NCBI GenBank assembly: GCA_051294375.1
Contig: CM119266.1
Coordinates: forward strand, 21,093,987 to 21,157,986
Origin: Paraspadella gotoi
Lineage: Eukaryota > Chaetognatha
DNA: 64,000 nt
Direction: 5' to 3'
In this document: positions 53,415-64,000 of the stretch, in pieces
How positions within the stretch are numbered: position 1 is the stretch's first letter
Layout of the letters: each line of letters starts with the position of its first letter
Program-made: the position numbers and the translations under genes
Notes under the pieces: generated by a model
What the model was told of the DNA's origin: nothing
Database searches by the model: none
Seen by the model: only the letters and a program-made list of their open reading frames with translations

Positions 53415-54277
53415 AGAGAATGGGGCGTGTTGGGAGGCGGTATACAGGGGTGGCGTTGAGGGACAAAGGAGACGTGAGCTACTCAACAAGCATGTCGTTC
53501 CATTCGGCCTCAATACTCACAAGTCGGAACGCAGACCGAAATATTCTTTGTTGTATTCTGTTGCTAGAAAATCAAACAAGATACGAAAAGACGAAAATAT
53601 GAAACAAAACGAGAATAAAAGGTCGCCCCTCCCTTAAAAAAATCAAAACTTTATTATTAAATTCGATTTACACAAATTTTTTAAAAAAGAGAAATTTTAG
53701 TGAAGATATATTGTGTTTCTTAATTCTGAATTTTAGATATCAGTTTTGGCGAACAGCCACTCCTGGAAATTTCAACTATTGCGGTCAGTGAGATCAACCT
53801 AGTATTTACCATTTAGCGAATGGCATTCAGCAAATTCCATTCAGCGTATGGCATACTACGAATGGCATCCAGTCAAATTTATAAATGCCACTTTGCCAAT
53901 TCCTTTTTTCCAACAAAAAAGCTAGGGTCGAGTGTGAGGGAGAGACGAATGCGGTGAGACGGGATGCGAGTGGCGACTGAGGACGATCATCGAGGGCGAG
54001 GATGGAAAAAGGATTGGAAACTAAGGAAAAAAAAAAGGAAAATAGGAAAGGAAGAGGAATAAGGAAAAGGGCGGGGGAGGTGATTTTCGGGCGAACCCGG
54101 CCACATAAATCCAGGAGATGACCAGCGATGACCCGCGTATTGGTAAACACTCATGAAATATTGGAAAGAACATATCAACAAACGTCGAAGAGACCAGCGC
54201 CAGGGGGTCGTCGCTCTCTCTCTCTNNNNNNNNNNNNNNNNNNNNNNNNNCTCTTCTTCTTTTGTTTCTCTTCTCTC

Positions 54278-54339
<62 letters not shown>

Positions 54340-54341
<2 letters not shown>

Positions 54342-55280
54342 GCTCTACTCTAACCTTCTTTTCGCGATCCCGCATGTAAAAATCTTAGAAAATCATACAT
54401 AATATCACATGAATAAACGAGACTGTGAAAGAGTCTTGATTGAAAGCTTACGGGGACCTGCTATTGTCATTATCTTGTTAAGAATGATGAAGGCCTTAAA
54501 CCACCAAAGCCTGTCCAAAGTCAGGGGCAAGATAGCTTATTTATTAAATGAATGGATAATTTTTATATTGTTCTACCAATTTCATAAAATTCAGCTCTTT
54601 GTATTTTGATGTCTGGGGGAGTACAATATAGTATTCCCCGATCTAATACTCTAAGGGAGTGGTCTTTTATACAAGTGAAACATTCTTTTAAACATTATAC
54701 CACTTCAGTGATAGGGAAACCAGGTACTCTGGAGTGAATAACGAGACCTGTGAGAGAGTCTTGATTGAAAGCTTATGGGGACCTGGTATGCAATTATCTT
54801 GTTAAAAACCAAAGCCCCAAAGTCAGGGCAAGATAGCTTATTTATTAAATGAATGAATAATTTTTATATTGGTTTGTACCAATTTAATATATAATATATA
54901 TAAATTATAATCACTTATACATAAAATTTATATGCTTTATAGCGTATTACTCGATCATCTTCGTCCATTGAATGCTTTTTTTTTCTTCCAAACATTTTTA
55001 AGGGCAGAAACGAAAGCTAAAAACTTCAAATTACTCTCAGAAACAAATTTTTTTCTCTCCTTTTTGGGCTACAGAATGAAATCTTTGCTTTAGTCTTAAG
55101 ATGAATTTGCGTAAATCAGATGGAATTTTGACATTTCTTCTCTTTCCCCCAGAAAAAAAAAATTTTAGCTGTCGTCTCGCGTTTCCCTTTTTTTTTGTCG
55201 AGGTTTTTGTTTTTTAAACATAGTTTTTTAATCTAAGGAATGTTTATTTAAATTTTCTTATTTTCTTTGTTGTTCTATGA
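54340..55280 (+). repeat. 0.95-kb module, first of a tandem pair
   Basis: Holds two family A copies (54411-54585 and 54735-54890) and a 3' part with TTAGCTGTCGTCTCGCG. It is repeated directly at 55300-56262 and occurs once in the first B unit (47491-48464). Confidence 0.85.
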
Positions 55281-55299
55281 TATTTTCTCTCTCTGTATT

Positions 55300-56262
55300 T
55301 CTGCTCTATCTAACCTTCTTTTTCGCGATTCCGCATGTTAAAAATTCTGAGAAAATCATACATAATATCACATATGAATAAACGAGACTGTGAAAGAGTC
55401 TTGATTGAAAGCTTACGGGGACCTGCTATGTCATTATCTTGTAAGAATGATGAAGGCCTTAAACCACCAAAGCCTGTCCAAAGTCAGGGGCAAGATAGCT
55501 TATTTATTAAATGAATGGATAATTTTTATATTGCTTCTACCAATTTCATAAAATTCAGCTCTTTGTATTTTGATGCTGGGCGGAGTACAATATAGTATTC
55601 TCCGATCTAATACTTAAGGGAGTGGTCTTTTCATACAAGTGAAACATTCTTTTAAACATTATACCACTTCAGTGATAGGGAAACCAGAGTACACTCTGGA
55701 AGTGAATAAACGAGACTGTGAGAGAGTCTCGATTGAAAGCTTGCAGGGACCTGCTATGTCATTATCTTGGCCTTAAACCACCAAAGCCTGTCCAAAGTCA
55801 GGGGCAAGATAGCTTATTTATTAAATGAATGAATAATTTTTATATTGGTTGTACCAATTTCATATATAATATATATATAATTATAATCACTTATACATAA
55901 AATTTATATGCTTTATAGCGTATTACTCGATCATCTTCGTCCATTGATGCTTTTTTTTTCTTCCAAAACATTTTTAAGGGCAGAAACGAAAGCTAAAAAC
56001 TTCAAATTACTCTCAGAACAAATTTTTTTCTCTCCTTTTTGGGCTACAGAATGAAATCTTTGCTTTAGTCTTAAGATGAATTTGCGTAAATCAGATGGAA
56101 TTTTGACATTTCTTCCTCTTTCCCCCAGAAAAAAAAAATTTTAGCTGTCGTCTCGCGTTTCCCTTTTTTTTGTCGAGGTTTTTGTTTTTTAAACATCGTT
56201 TTTTTTTTTAATCTAAGGAATGTTTATTTAAATTTTCTTATTTTCTTTGTTGTTCTATGATA
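55300..56262 (+). repeat. 0.95-kb module, second of a tandem pair
   Basis: Direct repeat of 54340-55280, with family A copies at 55374-55550 and 55703-55860. The junction near 55283 keeps a short TTTTCTCTCTCTG run that could have mediated unequal exchange. Confidence 0.85.
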
Positions 56263-56381
56263 AGTTCGATGTCTTTTTCAGCTTTAAACGAGACAATTTT
56301 TTTTTGGTGTGCTTAAATTTTTTTTTTCTTTGCTAATTCGCTTTTATATTTTTGTAACACCGGGCGTCTCCTTTTCGCACA

Positions 56382-56427
<46 letters not shown>

Positions 56428-57299
56428 GCCTCTCACCTCTCTCGTCTCTCCAAGAGAAGATCATCGGGTGAACGTGAAATCTCGTGAAAGCATCGTTTTC
56501 GGTCTTTAAGTCCCTTTTTTACTTTTTTTACTTTTTTTTTTGCCAACTCATTTTCTTAATTTGATTTTAAAGATAAAATTTTGAGAAAGAGAAAAAAGTG
56601 AGTTCGTGTTTATCTTTTTTCTTCTTAACCTGACAAATGGTCGCCAAAAGGTGTGAAAACTATTAAGAGTGCGAGACGGTCGGACCCAAGTCTCAAGTCC
56701 AAGTCTGAGAAACGATGAGAGAGAAAGAAAGTTCTCGAACCTGGGGCTCGAGACCCAAGATTCAGAGCGTGGTTTCGAAGACCTGAGACCCAGAAATTGT
56801 AAGGTCGATGACCGGAGATTTCATCTCAAAAATAAATTCACCTTTTTTACTTTTTTATTGAAATTATTTTTTTTTTTAAATTACATCATCAATTTTCAAC
56901 AAACGAACGAACGATGACACGAAAACCTCGAAAATATCTCATCTCCGACTTTCAACTCGAATTTCTTCTCGATGTATTTATTCTTTTTTTTTTTTCATTT
57001 CTTCCCCAAATATTTTCCAGATGAGTTCTGAGTTCTGAGTTCTGAGTTCTCTCGGCCGAGAGACGAATTTTGAGCCACAACAGTCGAATTTTGAGGAAAA
57101 CGAAATAAACAGGGAAAAGAGAAAAAAGAATCAAAATATTTTTGCGGATTCGATGTTTGATGGATTTGGGGTGGCTCTTTAAAGTGAATATATTTATCAA
57201 TATATATTTGGATAGTTTTGCTTACTCTGTTACCCAACATTAGAGAATTTGATTCAAATACTGCGGCTGTTTTTAAATTATTAATTATCTCTTTCTCTT

Positions 57300-57334
<35 letters not shown>

Positions 57335-57562
57335 TTTTTTTTCTCTTTTCTCTCTTTTCCCTTTCTCCTCGTCCAACACAAAATATCAAACCGCCACGCT
57401 GGGTAATGCATTTTACTCCAATTAAACAAACACATAAAAACCTGATGAAAAAATAACGATTTGTTCGGCGAAATTTAAAAACATGAAAGGTTTTTAGAGA
57501 GAAAAAGGAAAAAAAAAATATTTCAGTTTATTTTTTTAGTTTCGTGCATAACGCTTTTATAA

Positions 57563-57599
<37 letters not shown>

Positions 57600-57682
57600 T
57601 ATCGTCACCGGGGTGTTAGTCATCTCTAAATACGTCATCCCAGACGTCATACTCATAAAGTTTAAAAAAAAAAAAAAAAAAA

Positions 57683-57863
57683 NNNNNNNNNNNNNNNNNN
57701 NNNNNNNNNNNNNNNNNNNNNNNNNNNNNNNNNNNNNNNNNNNNNNNNNNNNNNNNNNNNNNNNNNNNNNNNNNNNNNNNNNNNNNNNNNNNNNNNNNNN
57801 NNNNNNNNNNNNNNNNNNNNNNNNNNNNNNNNNNNNNNNNNNNNNNNNNNNNNNNNNNNNNNN
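57683..57863. other. 181-N gap
   Basis: Follows a 20-base A run. Other sized gaps: 11262-11428, 60616-60718, 61260-61291 and 61379-61436, several beside low-complexity sequence. Confidence 0.95.
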
Positions 57864-58026
57864 ATGCGACTCCGTATTAAAAACAGAATCGAACAAATTA
57901 TCGTCGAGTTTTGGAAAAAATAAAATGAGGTCACGTGATCAATTTCACAAAAGGACTGGTGAAGATTAAGTGCCTTTCATCTCGCCGAATTCGGAAACGT
58001 TATCGTCTGTTCGGCTTCCATCTTCT

Positions 58027-58078
<52 letters not shown>

Positions 58079-58218
58079 AACCTCCAACCCCTCTTTCATT
58101 TCAACTTATCACAGTATCAAAATATACTTTTCAAATGTCCAAAAACATCTTCGGTCAGTGTTCCAAAGTTCCATCCTTTTCACCTTGAAAACCTCAAGGT
58201 TTATTATAGTAAACCTGC

Positions 58219-58372
58219 CACGCGACAACCATTCAACCACCACCTCCCACCCGACCACCACTCAACCACCACCTCCCACGCGACCACCATTCAACCACCA
58301 CTTCCCACCCTACCACCAGGTCCACCTCCCACCCGACCACCATTCAACCACCACCTCCCACTCCGCCACCTC
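58219..58372 (+). repeat. Minisatellite with 28-bp units
   Basis: About five units of the form CGACCACCATTCAACCACCA then CCTCCCAC, with small variants and one shortened unit near 58310. It forms an open frame rich in Pro, Thr and His with no other sign of being coding. Confidence 0.85.
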
Positions 58373-60718
58373 GTTCATCCACTTTCTCTCTTCAGATTTA
58401 TTCCATTTTGATTTCGAATTTTTCTTTTCCTTTTTCTCGTTTTATCGACGGCGAATTCATAGATATTTCATCGCAACCGATTTTTTGGTCGAAATAAATC
58501 GTTAAAAAATACATTTCCATCGAAAAAATATTTATATAAATGATTTTTTTAGATAAATTAGACAAGAAGTATTTTCATTTCAATGAAATCATGGAGCGAT
58601 CCTCGAAATCAATTTAATTCTGACAATTCAAATTCAGTTTTACATACAGATGCGTCGATGCATCGGCGTAAGAACCTTTTTAATATCGAATTTTTGAATA
58701 ATTGTCGCCGCATCGAAGAAGCGACTTCACGTTTCTCGAATCTCCCGTCGTCGGAAGCCAAAGATGAAAAAAAAATTTGGTAATTGAGTCGAAAGAGTTA
58801 AATGAGAAGAGGATCCGAATCCATTTGTACGTCATCCATCCATTCGGCTGTCCATCCCTCGATCCGTCCGTCTCAATCCGTCTTCGTAATGCGACGGAAT
58901 AACCCGATTCTTTTTATCGAGACGTCATCGTCTCATTAATGATGCACCAAACTTTGGATCCTCTTTTTTTTTTCCAAAACCGAGTTAATCTTTAAAAACA
59001 AAAAAATTATAAAGTTAGTCGATATGCGTGGGATTTATGAATGTGTGTCGTATACTTCCACAAACGCTTTTCTTCAAGGTTTGTTTTCGTAGCAGAAGAC
59101 AAATTGCGCTTTACTGTAATAAAATATGATGGTATATACTTTAATCGAGCAAAGTTTGAATTGTTTATACAAAAAAAAACCCTTAAAATTAAGATTGTGT
59201 TGGATAATATAATCTCGTGATTTATCAAAAAAAAAAGAAAAAAAAAAGAAAGAATCAATATCAAAGGATGAAAAGTAAACTTTTGCCTCCTGGTCATTCA
59301 ATTCATCGATTTAGTTGTTGTTGTTGTTGTCGAATTTTTTTTTTATTCGCTTTCTTGACTCTGAGGTAGGGAGGTCTCCTGCCTGTCACAATCCGAGGGG
59401 CCTTTATGATTTCTGCCTAATCCTCTTTCAAACGTCATGTCTTCTGTCAGTGGTGCCAAAACAATCCCACAGGGTAAAAAGCCGGAGTGACGAGGGAGAC
59501 GAGACTCTTTTTTTTGGGGGGGGGATGAATGCAGAGAGTGGGTGGAGAAAAATATGTGTGGTGTGTGTATATGTTTAGGGAGCGAGAAGAGGGGAGAGGA
59601 CATGACTGAAAGAGGAGTGTGAGCAAGGAAGATGAGGGAGAAGAATTTGAATGTAAGAGAAATGAGAAGAGAGACGAGAGAAGAGAGAGAGAGAGAGAGA
59701 GAGGAGAAGAAGAGAGAAGGAGAGAGAGAGAGAGAGAGAANNNNNNNNNNNNNNNNNNNNNNNNNGAGAGAGAGAGAGCAAAAAAAGAAAAACAATCGCG
59801 ACATATATCTTAATCCTAATTAAACGAAGAAACACAGTGAAGCTTGTTTTGTGAGCCTTCCAAAAAAGAGTTCTGCTCGGGTTGTGGCTGTGGCTTTGAC
59901 TTCGCCCCTAAACATAAAAATCGTGGGTTTTTTTAGATTTGGCTTTTTTCTCTCTCACACAAGTATCGCCTCAGGATAAATTCACAGTAGTGTCCCGAGC
60001 AATACCTCTCACACTCACAAAAACTCGCTCTATTGTTTCCGATGTGTTTTTTTTTAGTTTATCGAAAAGATTCCTTTTTTTTATCAACATGTTTTATCAG
60101 ATTCTTTTTTTTTGTTTCTAAAGAAAGAAAAAATTAAAAAGGGATTTGAGAAAGAAATTGACTCGAGGCTTCATAGAAAAAACAACAATGGAACTGAAAG
60201 ATTGATAAGTAGACGTTTAGCAAAAAAGAAGAACAAATTTGGGAGGAAAAATTCAACTGAAAACCATTACGCAAAAAAAAAAGTAATTTATATTCTTTTC
60301 TCTGTTTGAATATAAAAAAAAACGTGGAAAAAAGCTGAAAAAGGCGTAGACTGTCTGGAGTTTGTCAAACCACTATTCTTTTTTATGAAAGTTTTTAAGA
60401 CGAGCAATTTTTTATAGTTTTTTGTTAGTTTTAACAATATATTTTGCCAAGTCTTTCACATAAAATAATCTTTAAAAAAACGAGAATATATAGTCTAGAA
60501 AACACATCATTTAATGGGCGTTGATATCGATTATTAAATATATTTATTGCTTTTTATTTCGATTAATTGTATTAAGTTGGAATAAAAAAGAAAAGAACGA
60601 AAGAAAGAAAGAAAGNNNNNNNNNNNNNNNNNNNNNNNNNNNNNNNNNNNNNNNNNNNNNNNNNNNNNNNNNNNNNNNNNNNNNNNNNNNNNNNNNNNNN
60701 NNNNNNNNNNNNNNNNNN

Positions 60719-60754
<36 letters not shown>

Positions 60755-61476
60755 TCGACGATTAAAATGCTTCATTCAGATTTATTCATTCATTTTTCCC
60801 CCGGTTCTAAGCGGCTTCTCGTGGCTCGCTGTCTCTCCTAGTAATTACCATGCATAATTCAATTATGCATCGATGCTGTTTCATAGCGGCGACATTTTGT
60901 GTTCGAGTGTGTCAGCATAATAATGCGTGCGTTCTCAGTCACACGCACATTGACACAATTGGTAGTTGGATAAACTTTCCATTTTATTTAATAGAAATGT
61001 TTTCTCGTTTTATCACATCACTTAATAGAGGATATTAAAAAGAAGGAGTGAGGATAAATACGATTCTTGTTCTTTTCACGGCGGCGTTCACGACGCAGGG
61101 TCACTCTCGTTTTGGAGCCAATCAATGCGTGCAACGTTTTCACACACTCACTGGGCATGCTAGTTTTTTGCGTGCGAATCGACAGCGCTTAGCACGGATT
61201 AACGATTCTTTTTACGAGAAAAAAATCCCGTTTGACTCCATTACATCGTCATATTTTCGNNNNNNNNNNNNNNNNNNNNNNNNNNNNNNNNTTTTGCAAG
61301 GGACGGCAAAAAAATGTTTTACGACGGCTATCGCGAAATTAGAGTTGATTTTTACGAGGCTATGGCAAATATCACTCANNNNNNNNNNNNNNNNNNNNNN
61401 NNNNNNNNNNNNNNNNNNNNNNNNNNNNNNNNNNNNGAGATATCTTTCCCGGAGTGTAAAATGGATAGGGGAGGGT

Positions 61477-61477
<1 letters not shown>

Positions 61478-61561
<84 letters not shown>

Positions 61562-61590
61562 AGAGAGAGTGACTCTCTCTTTTCTCCACC
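61478..61590 (+). repeat. (GA)n ending in a GA/CT palindrome
   Basis: About 90 bp of GA followed by GAGAGAGTGACTCTCTC, a near-perfect palindrome. Other tracts on this side: CT 57291-57360, GA 58028-58076, GA 59680-59778 (gapped), GA 60719-60749, GA 63274-63352, CT 63508-63591. Confidence 0.9.
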
Positions 61591-63303
61591 CGGCTCTTTT
61601 ATTGCATATTCCAGTTCCAACTGCGCCCATTAAAAAAATTGACAATAAAATCATTCAAGTGGAATTATTGTCATTGTTTCTTCGCCTTCTCTTTCTTTCT
61701 CTCTCTCTCTCTCTCTCTATCAATATCTTCCTTTGCTAATGGGAAAAAATACTAAAAAACGTATCTTTTTTTATATTTATTTTAATAGTTCTATTTATAA
61801 GCTTTATTTCCGCGAGAAACAATTTCAAAAATCTCCCATAACCGTTTCCGTCGTCGTCTTCTCGTTTACCCGCGCGTCGTTTCTTGTGTATAAAATACGA
61901 CGTCTCTCTTCGGAGGGACAGACGACGGCGGTCAACGACATTTTTGGTGAAAATTGAAGTTGAAGCTAAAATTTCTATATAAATATATAACGAAATTTTG
62001 GTTTCTTTTATAATATGTTACCTGTTTTTAATTAATTCGGGTAAACGTTAATTCACATGATTAATTGATTATCTATTTAAAAAAAAATATTAATTCAATT
62101 TTTTTATTTTTCCTTTGTTAAATTGTCATATTCGTCGCGGCAATTTTATCTATGATGAGAATATCTCGAAAATTGATCATTGTCTACGTTTTGCGTCAGA
62201 CGATGGCGGCAGGCCGGCATCCGCAAGCGGCGTCGGCAGGCGGCGTCGGCAGAAGGCAGCATAAAAACGGGGCTCGTCTCCTTCGCCTTTTAATAAACGT
62301 AATTCCCATAATTCAGCCTCATTTTTTTGCCGGCGAAAGGATTAACTGCGGCTCTCGACTTCATATCATAAATTCTCTTCTTTCTTAGCTCGAAAAAGTG
62401 GGGAAGTGGGTGGGGGGGTGGCGAGGGTGGGGCTTGGGTGGTTTAAAGATGGTGGTGGGGATTGAAAAGAGGACAGAAGACTGATGACTGAAGAGGAGTG
62501 TAAGGGGATTGCATGGAAAGCTGCTTAAAACTGGTGGAAGAAATAAAGTTGGGATATGAGATAAATTCTTAATTTTCTTACAGACCTCACAAAAACTATA
62601 TAAGCTTGACAAAAAAAAAGATAGAAAATTGTTAAAATAAAAAAAGTCATACAGCAAATATTAAAGAATGACGTGACATAAAAATAAAAAAAAGGTATTG
62701 CTATAACGGTGTCGTGATTGTGAAAAAGAGAATTCTAAACCCTTCGTAAACTAACTCGTCACCTCAGGATCGATTCATATCCCGTCATAATCCCACGAAA
62801 TGACGGCGGCGCTAATCCGTCCACGACGCGACTCCAAAATTTACGGCGCCATTTAATATTTGATTTTCGGCGACAAAAGCGAAATAAACGTCGACCGCGG
62901 TAATCGTGACGAATGGGTTTGGGCGTGGAGCGGCGGGCGAGAGAAAGAGTTTTTACTGTAAAACTGAGATGATAACGCGGCTTTCTTAGCCTTAGGAACT
63001 AAAATGTATGGACTCTTATTGAGCTATATGATGCGAGTGCATTATTTTCTTTTTCTTTGAATCAACATTTTCGAAACAATACTACAATACTACTTCCCTC
63101 ATAAATGACAGTTTTGCGAACGTGACGGTGATGAATCACTCGACGTGAGGAACCGCAAAAGTGTCACGTGATCATGATGCCGAGAAACGAAGCCGCTTCT
63201 CAGAATCACGCCGAAGAAAAAAGAAAATAAAACCCCTTTTTTTGAATCCAGATTTGAAACCATTTTTTTTTGAGAGAGAGAGAGAGAGAGAGAGAGAAGA
63301 GAG

Positions 63304-63353
<50 letters not shown>

Positions 63354-63506
63354 ATTTTNNNNNNNNNNNNNNNNNNNNNNNNNCATCTCTGTTTGCTCAA
63401 TTTTTTTTCGCTCCCATCGAGATATTGATTCCAGTAAGAAACACGAAAGAAATCTTCGACCATTACCTTAACCATTCCTCTGCTCTTCTCGTAATCAATC
63501 ACTATC

Positions 63507-63561
<55 letters not shown>

Positions 63562-64000
63562 CTCTCTCTCTCTCTTTCTCTCTCTCTCTCAAAAATCTTT
63601 GGATTAAAAGGACTCAAAAAAAAAAAAAAAGGCGGGTGCCATCGCGAGACGCACCGGCAATAAGGAGTCTGGAACTCGGGACTTCTTTGGCGAAAAGCGA
63701 GAAGATTTTCTTCTTTCTCCGTTTGAAAAACAGAAAAAAAAGTAACGTTGTAAAACTTTAATCCTGGCGAGTTGTCTCATGAGCGAGGAGCTAATCTCTA
63801 ATTTTAACTTTAATCCTTTTCCCTTTTTGGTTTAGAAATTACCTCGTCTAATTGATCTATTTGTACGACATTGTGATACATTTGTGTCATAGAACATATC
63901 TCTTTTTGTCCATTTTGTTGTCGAACAAAACATTTCCTGCCTTTGCTCCCATTAAGCGAAAAACAACAGACGACGACCCACTAGTATGAAAACTACCTAC

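Larger units (their letters stand above)
49064..56827 (+). repeat. Tandem unit B, second copy (7.76 kb)
   Basis: Follows the first copy in order with small indels. It is longer because a 1.07-kb foreign segment (51452-52516) replaces a 213-bp GA-rich stretch, and because the 0.95-kb family A module occurs twice (54340-55280 and 55300-56262). It crosses two 25-N gaps. Confidence 0.9.
56828..64000. other. Unique gene-poor right end
   Basis: Contains a 28-bp minisatellite, CT/GA tracts and seven gaps. A GC-rich segment at 62180-62290 and CpG-rich DNA at 62800-62940 could be regulatory. No exon or domain is recognisable on either strand. Confidence 0.55.

Noticed and set aside
61048-61570. 174-codon frame at 61 kb
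   Set aside because: It runs through two gaps whose N bases hide stops and ends in a GA tract; no family resemblance.

Overview
This is a piece of a eukaryotic, almost certainly invertebrate metazoan, nuclear genome. The evidence is a spliced ABC transporter gene with GT-AG introns, AT-rich intergenic DNA, tRNA-derived SINE-like repeats, long inverted-repeat elements and an extreme load of (CT)n/(GA)n microsatellites. The microsatellite load recalls some crustacean genomes, but nothing here fixes the phylum. The assembly is a scaffold of short contigs. Six internal gaps are exactly 25 N, which suggests placeholders of unknown size; other gaps vary from 10 to 181 N.

The only gene I can support is a full-length multidrug-resistance-protein type transporter (ABCC1/MRP1-like) on the + strand at 30848-35782. 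I read five exons of 320, 303, about 3510, 71 and 181 nt. They encode TMD0, L0, TMD1, NBD1, TMD2 and NBD2, about 1460 residues in all. It is interrupted only by one frameshift and a 10-N gap, both of which look technical. A second, badly frameshifted 5' part of the same gene lies at 18916-21868. It belongs to a large direct repeat (12112-21868 versus 21894-33857) whose inner boundary is exactly a 25-N gap, so it is best read as two overlapping haplotype contigs left unmerged. The two copies differ by a clean 404-bp hAT-like insertion with a 9-bp target duplication and by a 1.8-kb insertion with inverted ends.

Layout. 1-1956: a large foldback element holding two tandem SINE copies. 1961-12111: gene-poor, microsatellite-rich DNA with a 70-bp minisatellite at 5233-5738 and a CACGTG/TGACGTCA cluster near 4.3 kb. 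12112-33857: the two copies of the ABCC region. 33858-35782: the 3' half of the transporter. 35783-36959: 3' flank with a cluster of CTCF-, CRE- and ETS-like sites. 36960-43127: a 6-kb AT-rich composite of inverted and direct 1.5-2 kb arms, flanked by a perfect 40-bp direct repeat and carrying a SINE. 43089-56827: two tandem copies of a 6-7.8 kb unit with no recognisable gene. 56828-64000: unique gene-poor DNA with microsatellites and gaps.

The most interesting non-coding signal is a hammerhead-ribozyme-like core (CTGATGA, a 5-bp stem, then GAAA) inside a 370-bp inverted-repeat element at 12467-12838, repeated at 24383-24426. A related but more degenerate hairpin lies in the 6-kb composite at 37.2 and 41.2 kb. 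This layout recalls Penelope-like retroelement terminal repeats, but no reverse transcriptase is present in the window.
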